A stretch of DNA of 64,000 nucleotides from Deroplatys truncata (lineage: Eukaryota > Arthropoda > Insecta > Mantodea > Mantidae): assembly GCA_030765065.1 (NCBI GenBank), contig CM060990.1, forward strand, positions 460,000,321 to 460,064,320, read 5' to 3'. Numbering within the stretch: position 1 is the stretch's first letter; every line of letters begins with the position of its first letter. A program made the position numbers and the translations under genes. Below are positions 49,918-60,046 of the stretch, one piece after another. Under the pieces are notes generated by a model. That model was not told the DNA's origin and searched no databases. It saw only the letters and a program-made list of their open reading frames with translations.

Positions 49918-50419
49918 ATTTTTAATACACATTAAGACAGTCCACCTCATTTCATTGAACAAAAGCTAAGTTGTTAGTAACATTTCAGTTTTTAAAATGC
50001 TTTATCCCTCTTGTTTTCCGAAATACACAACGAACAGCCACTCGTCTTAGTAGTCACGCAAGCACCACTTCCATTATCTACAACGCTATTCGTTCTTTAT
50101 TTAATAGCGCCTTTAACATCCCTTAATAAGAATAATAATAGTACTAATTATAATTCGTATAATTATTAACATTATCATTATAATTATATCATTAGATATA
50201 ACTATATTACTGTAATTTTATTATTAATTTTCATTAACATCAGGCATAGGAATTTCTATGTATTAAAGCCAAGACGGAAAGAAATACGGTTGAGCTGTCA
50301 CTGGACTATAGCAAATTGTCGCAGGTAAGAAACCACCCCACCCCTCGTACAGTCTTTTGGTGTTTTCAGACAGCACTCGGACCGATTTTTACTTGCGTGT
50401 CAATGACCCTTGACCTCTG
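49918..50419. other. Unassigned AT-rich sequence
   Basis: No gene or repeat is recognised, apart from AAT/TTA-rich runs near 50130-50230. Confidence 0.55.
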
Positions 50420-50431
50420 TTGCATTACATT
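50420..50431. repeat. Target duplication of SINE-C, left
   Basis: TTGCATTACATT here matches TTGCATTCATT at 51062-51072, with a one-base indel. Confidence 0.65.
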
Positions 50432-51061
50432 CCTTCTTCAACTGATTACCCTCCACTTTGTGGGATGTCGTCCTACGTGGTCTAGGGGTACCATGCTAGC
50501 TTCTAGTTCCCGAGGTCAGGAGTTGAAACCCGGCAGAGGGCGATGGATTTTTTTCGGGCGTAAAAATCCTTAGCATGGCTTCCTTCGGAAGGGAAGTAAA
50601 GCCGGTGGTCCCGTCTCGTAGATTCACGTAAAGGAACCTCAAGCCTGATAAAGTGGCCTCTGAGCAAAATTTCCGGTCTTTTACGCCCAATATAGAATGG
50701 AACGCTAAGGGCCATAGCAGTTAAAGAGTGTCCATAAATAAAACTCAAACTCTTTGTAGGATTTACACCCTCAAAGACTCATAAGCCAATGCCTTGGGTC
50801 AGTAGCCTGTCGAGGAGCAAGTAAACTCTGGATCATAGCATATCCAGGATGGGTGATCAGCCTGGTATGGCGGTGAAGAAGGAAATGAAATGTAGTGGTG
50901 AAAGGGATGATAGGAAAAATCGGGGATCAAATTATCCCACCCAGCATTCATCTAGCGACGAGCAAAACTGCGAAAAGGACCTTCGGTCACATTGGTTGGC
51001 TTCAGGACCTCTAAAATGCGGAACACAGACGTTACCGCCTGAGCCATCCCGCTCGGTCGTA
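50432..51061 (-). repeat. SINE-C split by SINE-B
   Basis: On the minus strand the head is at 51058 downward (GAGCGGGATGGCTCAGGCGG), then the SINE-C body with GACCCAAGGCATTGGCTTAT and the signature TCCTACAAAGAG at about 50750-50762. The expected continuation (GGAAGGTAATCCGTTGAAG in the 31.7-kb copy) is not adjacent. It is found beyond the SINE-B, at about 50433-50455, as GGAGGGTAATCAGTTGAAG. The SINE was therefore complete before SINE-B inserted into its 3' end. Confidence 0.88.
50467..50751 (+). repeat. SINE-B, fuller copy, nested in SINE-C
   Basis: This copy keeps a tRNA-like head: GTGGTCTAGGGG (50477-50488) as A box and GAGTTGAAACCCGG (from 50520) as B box. The body has GCAGAGGGCGATGG, GGGCGTAAAAATCC, GCATGGCTTCCTTCGGAAGG, CACGTAAAGGAACCTCAAGC, TGGCCTCTGAG, TAGAATGGAACGCTAAGG and the tail TCCATAAATAAAAC. 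CTTTGTGGGAT (50456-50466) and CTTTGTAGGAT (50752-50762) flank it as a target duplication; the target is SINE-C sequence. Confidence 0.88.
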
Positions 51062-51141
51062 TTGCATTCATTGTAGTGATAACGGTTTTAGTGTAGATAA
51101 GTTGAATCCAGTTGCTTAAGAATTTCTATGCCTATTAATCA

Positions 51142-51174
<33 letters not shown>
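51142..51174. repeat. (ATT)n microsatellite
   Basis: Eleven ATT units. Confidence 0.95.
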
Positions 51175-51175
<1 letters not shown>

Positions 51176-51779
51176 GAAACAGGTATTTTGAGCACAAAGT
51201 GGCGTGTTTTTAATGGAAGTGGAGCAGAAAATATACTAAATAAAATCAGAACTATGATGGAATTTATTACACGTTTAGTGCAAATTTGTAACGAGTTATG
51301 GCGCTATTACACGTTTACGCGCAGGATAAAACAGTTTCAAATAATTCATTTGAAAGAAAGAAAACCAAAAAGGAAGCTGATGATGCCTAATTAGTTCCTA
51401 AAAAGTGTTCACTCACCTTTAATTTATCAAAGTTCAAGAGCAAGTTTACTCATCAACGATTTCCTCCAGAAACATCCAGTTAGCACCATTATTGTTCTAC
51501 TTTCATTCAGGTTAATGACTATTGCATTATTTTTAATAAGCCACTTTGTGCTCAAAATTATCGTTTTTAAAGATGCTTTAATTCCTTTCTGCTAAATTAT
51601 TAGTCCTTTGATACCTTTTGATCAACTAAAAACAGCTCATCCATTTATGAGTAATAGAAGGTATTTAAGGTGCAATTTTAAATGCCTCGCCTGAAGTTTA
51701 ACGTTTCGAACCTTCTTTAATATAGTCTTCCCAAATCTGAACCACATTTTCCGTTGAATATATTCAACAATCAAATGCA
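51175..51779. other. Unassigned AT-rich sequence
   Basis: No gene or repeat is recognised. Confidence 0.55.
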
Positions 51780-51803
51780 TTTATTTATTTATTTATTTAT
51801 TTT
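51780..51803. repeat. (ATTT)n microsatellite
   Basis: Six ATTT units. Confidence 0.9.
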
Positions 51804-51984
51804 AAACTGCATCACTGCTAAATTCTGGGTTATTTTTTACCTGAGGAGCCAAATTGTCGTGAAGAAATATAACCATCGCTCATCATACCTAAACCTTAAT
51901 GTTAATAGTTTATGCATTTAATATGTTCGTTATTGCTAAAGTTTTCCTGGTGTCCGTTGCAAGCCCTTATTACTTTCTCTGCCA

Positions 51985-52772
51985 CCTACCTGAAGAAGTA
52001 TTGTATTCCACCCAAAAATTTGATGTCGGGATTTCACCGGAAATAGATGTTTTGGGGCCCCCTGAACAAAAAAAAAGCAGTTTTAGAGAAAGCTCCGCAC
52101 GCGTGTCTGTAAAAAAAGAAATGTTCCATAAGTACCAAACTTTGTATTTAAGTTCAGCATCTTCCAAGGATGCGCCACGGAGATTTTAAAGAAAATCCCC
52201 CCCCCTCCGAAATACCTTTACATGGAAAAATTTCTGATATTTCCTATTTTCTCAAAAATGATTAACGACTTTGATTGAAGTAGTATATATTAAAGTTATC
52301 TGTAGCTCAAACAAAATCCATATCTTAAATATACTAGGAATAGTCCGTGAAGTCCTCTTTATTATGAAAGACTTTTGTGTAATTGATAAACCTTAAGAGT
52401 TAGACAAAATCTTATTACACAAAAATGTATATCTCTTAAAGCACAAAAATCATGACAATTAAATGTTTTGTAGCGCTCACCATTTCCGAGATAGTCTTTG
52501 TTATTGGTTTAAACTTCCAAATACTTATACTGTTTCAATCGGTAGGTCGTGTACGTTTACGGTCATGCAAAGAGCATGGAATTTCAAAACCATCACATAG
52601 CGACTCGCTTTTTGAAAACATGACTATCTCTTTAGCCTCTAATATTTTTCTTATGCCTACAACCGAATGTGTACATGCGCAATGAAAGTTGATCTATAGC
52701 AACAAGAAATAGATTGGAAAATAAGCATTTGTAAGAATAGTTCGTAGCAGAGCGATCAGAGAAGTTCATGTT
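51985..52772 (+). repeat. Repeat E, near-complete copy
   Basis: Begins CCTACCTGAAGAAGTATTGT and contains TTTCACCGGAAATAGATG, TTGGGGCCCCCTGAAC, AAGGATGCGCCACGGAGATT, GACTTTGATTGAAGTAG, TCCGTGAAGTCCTC and the core ACCATTTCCGAGATAGTC (52479-52496). It ends near GATCAGAGAAGTTCATG. No coding potential: the open frames 51899-52189 and 52452-52685 shift relative to the other copies. Confidence 0.85.
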
Positions 52773-53142
52773 TTTTTAGGCAGCAGACAAAGCAATTAAG
52801 TAATACCTCCCTTGGAATCAGGGGCGGAAAAATCACCATTTCCATCGTCACATAAAGGCTAAATGCTAAGCTTCTCCTGAACATTTTTGTGAACTGAATA
52901 TTCCTGCGGGGCGACAGTCACCTTACCCACCAGACCACGAATTCCCCTACATCAGGGATGTTGAAGACAATGCCAGGGTTTCTTAGCATAAAGGTAGCTA
53001 CAGGCAACAAAATTTGATTCCACTTCTGATCCAAAAGTACAACTCCAGCAGAACTGCTGAAATTCTCGTATCACATCACCGAGGCACTGTCTGCGTCCGT
53101 GCTACTACACTCCAGCTTCAATCCTTCCTATGGGTATAGTAC
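52773..53142. other. Unassigned sequence
   Basis: No gene or repeat is recognised. Confidence 0.5.
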
Positions 53143-53468
53143 ACAACATTTCAGAAAGTACTATATATCACACACACATATATATATTATAGTATATACC
53201 TATACTATCGTATATATATATTTATTATAGGGAGTTAGTAGTTAGATAGATTGACCTCCAGTAACTGGAGTATAGCACCACAAATAGGCCATTGTGGGCT
53301 CTTTGTGCACAACATTTCAGAAACTACTATATATCACACATATATATATTATCGTATATACCTATATAATCGTATATATATTTATTATAGGGAGTTAGTA
53401 GTTAGATAGATTGACCTCCAGTAACTGGAGTATAGCACCACAAATAGGCCATTGTGGGCTCGTTGTGC
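53143..53468. repeat. Tandem duplication (166 + 160 bp) with a SINE 3' end
   Basis: Unit 1 (53143-53308) and unit 2 (53309-53468) both run from ACAACATTTCAGAAA, through a CA/TA-rich stretch, GGGAGTTAGTAGTTAGATAG and CTCCAGTAACTGGAGTATAG, to CATTGTGGGCTC-TTGTGC. They differ by a few substitutions and small length changes in the microsatellite. The last part of each unit is the 3' end of the adjoining minus-strand SINE-A. Confidence 0.93.
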
Positions 53469-53960
53469 TTCTAACGTGACATCCGGGAGTTTGGGATGAA
53501 GGGGAGACCCGAAGGGCGACCAGGTCCGAACGAAGATGTGCGCTAAAAAGGACGGGGCCCCTAACGATTTCAACATGACTCAATCCCGACGCCGGCTAGC
53601 CCTGCCTTGGCCACCCGCAACCTGGAAGTCCCGAGAATAGAGTAGACACGTCCAGAAGAAATTGGCCGCCAGCAGTATCACCAAGCGCCAGGTAGAAGTC
53701 CTTCCATAGCGCAAATTCCATCGTCCTGCAGCAAAACGCCAACCGCCGTCACCTAAAATAGATGAAATAAAACGAATAAAAGGAAAGGATGGAGACAGCA
53801 AACGATGGACAGGAAATACATGGTAGGAGGGGAACCAAGCCAGAATTCGCCTACCAACCAGAGGAAACCACGAAAACAAGTGTTGCTGGCCTGGCGGGAA
53901 TGGAACCCAGGACCTCCCGAATGCTAGCCTCACACGTTACCGCGGAATCATCTCGCTCAG
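53415..53960 (-). repeat. SINE-A subfamily copy (minus strand)
   Basis: Minus-strand head CTGAGCGAGATGATTCCGCG, then CTAGCATTCGGGAGGTCCTG and B box GGTTCCATTCCC. The body includes TTGGTAGGCGAATTCTGGC, CTTCGGGTCTCCCCTTCATC and a 3' end of CTCCAGTTACTGGAGG, resembling the copy at 54946-55460 more than those at 8.3 and 59.5 kb. Its 3' end takes part in the neighbouring tandem duplication. Frames at 53385-53933 (-) are artefacts. Confidence 0.88.
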
Positions 53961-54945
53961 TATTTTGAGGGGGTATTTCCTATCATATTTTATTCTTCGA
54001 ATATAATACGGTTTGGAACTACACTACTAATTTTTCTCCGGTAGGTAGGTATACCCTCAAATTGACGGAACTGTTTTTTATGCTGAGGAAATTTATTTGT
54101 ATTATACAGCTTCCTTGAGCTATTGCTGACGTAGAAATGGCATAGGACGACCGCTTCAAGCTTTTTCAACAAACTACTGCCTCAAGTAATTGTAGATGAG
54201 CAGAAGAGCATCTCATAAGCCATCTTATATTACTAAAAGTGTGAAAATGCTGCTGCTAGGAAAACGAAGGCCGTGCACCTTCTTGACGATGAGAGAAAAG
54301 CGAGCCTGCGGAAGGGGGTTAGCATGCATTTCATTTCTTGTCGTGGGAGGAGGGGTTATTGGAAAATCAGGCCTCACACCTGCTACATCCAGTGTTGCGA
54401 GCCCACCGAGATCCCATACAGCGCGGAGACGAAGAGCTGCTGCGATATATATTACATACTTACAAAATCCCTTGCTACCATCATCACTAGGGGAGAGAAG
54501 ACGAATAAAACGTGGAGTACGACGACTAAATGACAGGGAAGGGTAAAAAAAGGCAGAAAAACCAATAGGATTCTCACCCCTCCATATCCACTTTGTACAC
54601 GCTTCGCCTCCCACCAGTTTTGTAGCCTTTGTCGTCAAAATCATTTCTACCAATCTTTTGAAGAGGCTCGCATGTACTCCGCTGTAATCCCCTATCTAAA
54701 CCTGCCTATTTCTTAGCATGCTCCTCAGAAAACCAAGTAGAGGGCAACAAATAACCGTCGACAAGTGTCAAGCAAGAAATAAAACCAATTTCATTGATAT
54801 CAATCTTTCCCTTTTTGTGTGAATGTGTAGCCAGGCCCCGCCACCCAAGGCGTAGCGGGGTCTTCTTGAATCATATGCTACTTCCCCAACATTTTAAACT
54901 TACAAAGTAGGTATTTCACAAGAAATATACTATAACCTATAGCCA
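53961..54945. other. Unassigned sequence with opposing open frames
   Basis: Frames 54196-54546 (+, 116 codons) and 54225-54653 (-, 142 codons) overlap on opposite strands and neither has a recognised domain. I do not call a gene. Confidence 0.45.
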
Positions 54946-55460
54946 CCGAGTAGGATGGCTCCGCTTTAACGTCTGAGATGGCAGGTCTTGGGTTCATTTC
55001 CATTGGGCCGGCCACAATAACTATGGATTTTTTCGTGGTTTCCTCTGGTCCAATTTTACCACGAATTTCCTGCCCATCATTTCCTTTCATCTCTTTCACC
55101 TCAGCTGTTTTAGGGTTGTAGGACCAGGCAGTGGCGGTTAGTGTGTTGCGGCAGGACGGTGGAATTTGCGCTACTTAAAGACTTCTCCCAGATAATTGGC
55201 GGGACTGCTGGGTCCCCTTTCTTCCTGGGAGCTGTCTCGTCTATTTCAGCGACCCCAGGTTGCGGGTGGCTAAGGCAGGGCTAGCCGGCGTCAGGATTGG
55301 CGTCATGTTGGGACCCAGTCCTTACTAGTCGGATCTGATCAACCTTCGGGTATCCCCTTCATCCCTTCCTCCCAGGGGTCATGTTGGAAGCATAAAGGGC
55401 CCACTATGGCCTACATGCGGTGCCGTGCTCCAGTTACTGGGGGCCCCTCCGCCTGACTAT
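54946..55460 (+). repeat. SINE-A subfamily copy
   Basis: The head CCGAGTAGGATGGCTCCGCT and B box GGTTCATTTCC are diverged. The body has TTCGTGGTTTCCTCTGGTCC, TTTTAGGGTTGTAGGACCAG, GTGTGTTGCGGCAGGACGG, GTTGCGGGTGGCTAAGGCAG, CTTCGGGTATCCCCTTCATC, GGGGTCATGTTGGAAGCATA and CTCCAGTTACTGGGGGCCCC. It belongs with the copy at 53415-53960. Confidence 0.88.
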
Positions 55461-55729
55461 TCCTAACTCCTCAACGTGTTTTACATAAAATCCTTATGTG
55501 CAAACCACCACACAACTTTCTCTACCCATTACCAATTATAGGTATCCCTTATAAGGTGAACTATTTATATAAATGGTGATTATTCATTCTGCTTAGTTAA
55601 TCACCATCAACGCTTGTGTAGAAATGGTTTCAACTTAGACTGTACAGACTGGGGTACATGTGTGAAGTGGAAGCGAAACAATGGTTTATATCACAAGTCA
55701 ATTTTTGTTACTAATGAGATAATACAAAG
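55461..55729. other. Unassigned AT-rich sequence
   Basis: No gene or repeat is recognised. Confidence 0.5.
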
Positions 55730-56450
55730 GAAAAAAAAAGAATTGCACATATCCAAATATGTCCTATCAGATTACGCACTAGCATAACGTAAAAATATAA
55801 ACATGAGTATACTAATCAACGAATATTTCGGAAATGGCTGATTCTTCAAAAGTTGTGTGACAAAACAGAGCTCTACATTATAAAACAAATAGTAAAAATG
55901 AAGAGAATTTCACAGGCTTTTCACGAAAAATTCAGTAGGTATATTCATTTTGTACGCCGCCTCAGACATATAGTATTTTAGACAAAAAACAGATTTTTTT
56001 TTTCCGTTTCTTTTTGGACAACATAAAATGTTTCCTTGTTAAACTTAGCTTGGGGTAGAGAGGTTCTTTTTTCTTTAGCTTTGTCTGGCATCATTAAACG
56101 TTGTCTGGCCCAAGTTATTGGGTTTCTTAAATTATTTAACGTTCCTTTTAACACATAAAGTTGCAGATATGACGAATGAAAATTAGGGGTGCTAAAGTGT
56201 GCCAGGGCCCACTCAGTTGAGAGCTACCGAATACAATCCGATAAAGGACATTCGGAAAAGTGGAGAGAGGAACTCCAGGTTGGAAGACAGGCATCACACC
56301 TGTACACCCTTAGTGAAGTTACAGTGTTCACTAACCTACACACAATAAACACAGTAACTATAGAAGATGAAAAAAAATCGGATTGAGGGAATATGTAAAT
56401 GTTTATTTCCAGTGATATTCGATATCAAATCTTTGAGTCTAATGCAATAC
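55730..56450 (-). repeat. Repeat E, second unit of a head-to-tail pair
   Basis: The minus strand begins at the boundary near 56450 with GTATTGCATTAGACTCAAAG and ATATCACTGGAAATAAACA, corresponding to the start of the other unit. It later has GTGAAATTCTCTTCATTTTT and the core CAGCCATTTCCGAAATATTC (55823-55842). A middle section matches poorly, so it may carry an insertion or be strongly diverged. Confidence 0.65.
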
Positions 56451-57300
56451 TTTATCTACTAGAAAGAAAAAAAAATAACATGTACATTCACATGACTTTC
56501 TCTACCTACTGTCGTTTATTTTATACAGCTTTCACAAACTAATCTTACGGAAGCTTATTTTTCCATTTTGTTCATGTTAATCGTGATGAATCTTTGCACA
56601 AATAGTCTCATTACACACTTCGTTTCAGGTGCAAGATAGAGGTAACCGAATCGATAGTCAAGATGTTTCAAAGCGGGCCGCCATATGCTGGCCTAGAAAT
56701 TCCATACTCTTTCCACGACGTCGCAAGAAACAACTGAATAGCGACAGTATTTAAACATGTATCAAAGTATTGAAAAATTCAAACCAATAATAACGGGTAT
56801 CTTGGAAATGGCTAATGCCACAACAAAATCATTTAAAATGGTTGTGTGCTTTAAAGAGATCTAAATTTTTGTCTAGTACATTTTTATCCTATGCTTTACC
56901 AGTAGTATTAAATTATTAAAAAAAATCTTCGAAATGAAGAGGACTTCACAGACTATCCCAGAAAATTCTAGATATACATTTTATTTGACATGTAAATATC
57001 CTAAATATATCGCATTTTATTAAAATTCATTAGAGTGATTTTTGAGGAAATCGAAAATTTTGAAGAATCTTCCATATAAAGGGTAGTTTGGATAGGGAGA
57101 TTTTTTTTAAATTTTCGTGTCACATCTTTGGAAATATGAAGATAAATTTTTTCGGACTTTTCGTTTTTGGGTTCTGCTGTTCACATACACACATACACTC
57201 ATACGGAGCTTTTTCTAATATTACTTTTTGGATTAAGGGGCCTCAAAACATGTATTTCCGGTGAAATATCGACATCGAGTTTTTGGCTGGAATACAATAC
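56451..57300 (-). repeat. Repeat E, complete unit (about 850 bp)
   Basis: On the minus strand it starts near 57300 with GGTATTGTATTCCAGCC, then TTTCACCGGAAATACATG, TTGAGGCCCCTTAATCC, TTTCCAAAGATGTGACACG, GTCTGTGAAGTCCTCTTCAT and the core TAGCCATTTCCAAGATACCC (56797-56816). It ends GACAGTAGGTAGAGAAAGTC near 56495 and passes directly into the next unit. Equivalent positions in the two units (57291 and 56441) give a period of 850 bp. Confidence 0.82.
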
Positions 57301-58170
57301 CTTCTCTACCTGGTAGGTACGTGGTAGAGAAACTAAAACAGGAAATACAATATTATCGAACACATGTAACAATTTATCAATTCACAGCTCAGCTATTCCA
57401 ACCTTCATCAGAAAAGGAAAAGGGGGGGGGGAATATACTGAGGTACCGGCCTCGTTTGACTCATTCTCGAGATCTCAGAAAAATAAAACTAGCAGCTTCC
57501 TATAAGTTTAGAAAACGAAGGTCTCCATGTCGTCTTTTCCTCACTTTCCCTCCGGCTTTTTGCCGGCCTAAACAATTTGGTTGTAGTGTGGGGGAAATGA
57601 TGGCGGGACGGACTTGCTGGGTTGAGCGGCCATTAGCCCGCTCTGACCATTTGGCTCGAGTCCTGCCGATTCAGCAGACTCTCGTCACCCTCCCCCATAT
57701 ATAGCTTGCTGCCTTGGTCCACCGCGGTCTTTCCCTAACTTCTGGAGGAAACCTGACGATGGCCTAGCTCACCCCATTGTCCCCTCCTACGTGCCAGTCT
57801 CTCTCTTTCACACACACCTTTCGCCTCCCACAACTAATGAAGTAGCCACTGCCACTTAGACTTCACATTTTTATTCGTCATTCCACAACGGAGAAAAAGA
57901 CCTTCCCTACCAGTTTCTCGTGCTGTTTCCTCTTTTCTCTGCCTTATATGAAGGAAAGGACAGTCAGCGACTGTGTAAATTGCACAGTCCTACCTGCTGT
58001 TCTCAGTAAATTCGCTTTTAACAAACATCATCCGGTATTCTGATCTCACACCTCTTAACAAGCGCTTCTTCTCCATGATTAAAATTTTTAAAGGGAACTC
58101 CTGCACCGCCAAGGTCCTGGTAAGCTACTTGTTAACCTGTTTGAAAGGTGTTCATCACCTAACTAAAATA
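57301..58170. other. Unassigned sequence, GC-richer in the middle
   Basis: The 147-codon frame 57261-57704 (+) starts inside repeat E and has no recognised domain. A run of nine G lies at 57422-57430. Part of 57420-58080 is less AT-rich than its flanks. No gene is called. Confidence 0.45.
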
Positions 58171-58445
58171 CCGACAGGAGTGGCTGAAGTAGTTAAGACA
58201 TGAATCTTTGAACGGGAGGATCTCGGTTCAAATCCCGTCATGATCGTTTTCCTTGATCGAGTTTTTTTCCAGGCTTCCTTCAGTATTCATAATTGGAAAA
58301 TGCCGGGACTGGAACAATTCCTTTCCAGATTTCCTTTCCCATTTATCATCATTTCGTTTCATGTATCATTAGTGTCCACCGCCTATAGTAGCAAGAACGG
58401 GCGTTACGTTAATCACTACCGAACAATACAATGCCAGTGGGACCC
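58171..58445 (+). repeat. SINE-D, best copy
   Basis: The head GAGTGGCTGAAGTAGTTAAG resembles a class II (Leu/Ser-type) tRNA D-arm. The B box GGTTCAAATCC is at 58225-58235. The body has CATAATTGGAAAATGCCGGG, TTCCTTTCCAGATTTCCTTT, TCATCATTTCGTTTCATGTA and the 3' segment ACGGGCGTTACGTTAATCAC. Partial copies are at 3680-3905 (+) and 24290-24440 (-). No clear target duplication was found. The frame 58240-58497 is not a gene. Confidence 0.82.
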
Positions 58446-58487
58446 AAAAGCAAAGGGAAGACAAAATATTTTAAATGTTCTACCATT

Positions 58488-59060
58488 AAGTATTTAGAAA
58501 GTATTGTTATTTGACATAAAAAAAATATTTCAAATTTCTCCACAGATGTGCGTTTTTGGTTCCCATTTGTTTCTCTATTTGTGAACCGCATAACTGAATA
58601 CCCACAGTGGAAAAAATCATATTTTAAATTACTTCAGGCATGTTTAAAATATATAAGACGAAAATGTTCAAGATTTTGCCCACACCTAAAACAATCTTTA
58701 CAGTGGCAGCCTTTTGGCTCTAACGACTTTGATTAAAAAGGCTTTAGTTATTCGCATGGCAAATTAATGCACCTATATCTCGAATTCTTGTTAAATTCAC
58801 AGTAAACCTCTCTTTATTTCTAACACTTTTATGTAACTAGTAAACCTTAAAGAGACTGACAGATACTTACTGCGGAAATAATATGTAGCTCATTAAAACG
58901 CTTAACTTCTGCCAATGATTTTCATTGTATTTGCCGTTTCCGAAATCTTCGTTAGTGATGCATAGCTTCTACCGCGGTAAATTTTATTTCGATTCGCCAA
59001 TGTTAAAGTGAGAGAAAATGTGGCTATTTTGCTTTCTATCCATGAGCTCATTATTAATAA
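58488..59060 (+). repeat. Repeat E, diverged copy
   Basis: Contains AACGACTTTGATTAAAAAGG, ATATCTCGAATTCTTG, CTAGTAAACCTTAAAGAGAC and the core TTGCCGTTTCCGAAATCTTC (58931-58950) in the usual order. The 5' part is weakly conserved, so the start is approximate. Confidence 0.7.
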
Positions 59061-59445
59061 ACATGGGTTTGCGATTTGAACACTAGGTATGTATTTTCTA
59101 CGTCTTGCATGTAACCAAGCCAGTTAATTAAACATTTATTGGCAAACATTTGTCGGGAATAACGATCAGCAGATACAAAGTCATGTAACCGCTTTTATTG
59201 CGCTTACAGCTAATACTACATCGAATGGTAGAACAAGGTAGAAGTAACTCAAGAATGCATCATGGCCGTATTGATCGAACTCGTTAAATGTAAATTTCCT
59301 CACATGGTGGAAAGCATGCCAACTGCAACTGATTATTTGGGTATCATTTTATTCACTTGTTTTTAGATGCATACACGATGTAAATTGAACTAAGGTTTAT
59401 CTTCATCACTGGTGAGAGTGATGGCGATTCAGTCATTATCATCGT

Positions 59446-59458
59446 AATAAAATTTCCT
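59446..59458. repeat. Target duplication of SINE-A, left
   Basis: AATAAAATTTCCT here matches AATAGAATTTCCT at 60034-60046 with one mismatch. Confidence 0.85.
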
Positions 59459-59459
59459 A

Positions 59460-60033
59460 CCGAGCGATGTGGCACCGCGGTAACGTGCGCGACTCGCATT
59501 CGGGAGGTACCGGGTTCGATCCCGGCGACCGCCCATTCTGACCCATCCTTGGTTTACCTGGGTCGGCAGGCGAATACTGGGGTGGTTCATCTACCACGAC
59601 TCCCCTGTCCCTCATTTCCTGTACCCATCATCTTCCTTGTCAACTATTTCAGGAATGTAGGACCAGGTGACGGTGTTCGGCGGGTTGCGGCTGGGCGATG
59701 GCTGTGCGCTCTATAGAGGTTTCTTCCCGGGCGTCGCTGTGGGAACTGCTCAGTTAAGTCCCTCCTCCGAGTGGGCCTCACCCCACTCGGGGGTTCGGTG
59801 ACTTGCGGGTGAGCCCGGGCGGCATAGGATGCATTCAATCTGAAAACATTAGGGACCCTGTCTGTGCTTGCGCCCGTCGTCATCCGGATCTGGTCACCCT
59901 TCAGGTCTCTCCCCTCATCCCTCCCTCCCGGGAGTCACGGTAGAAGCACAAGGGGCTGACTGTCCTGCGTGAGGTGCTCTGTTCCAGTTTCGGGACCCCC
60001 TCCGTTCCTCCGTTCGTCCGTACCTTTACCTAT
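59460..60033 (+). repeat. SINE-A, full length, with target duplication
   Basis: The head is well preserved: CCGAGCGATGTGGCACCGCG, GCGACTCGCATTCGGGAGGT and the B box GGTTCGATCC at 59513-59522. The body matches the 8.3-kb copy (GGCAGGCGAATACTGGGGTG, ATTTCAGGAATGTAGGACCA, TTCAATCTGAAAACATTAGG, CCTTCAGGTCTCTCCC) and it ends TACCTTTACCTATA. A 13-bp target duplication flanks it. This is the best preserved SINE in the window and defines the family: about 574 bp with a tRNA head and a TTTACC-type tail. The frame 59644-59883 (-) is an artefact. Confidence 0.95.
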
Positions 60034-60046
60034 AATAGAATTTCCT

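Noticed and set aside
57261-57704. 147-codon plus-strand frame as a gene
   Set aside because: It begins within antisense repeat E, has no domain I recognise and carries a G-run likely to cause frame errors.
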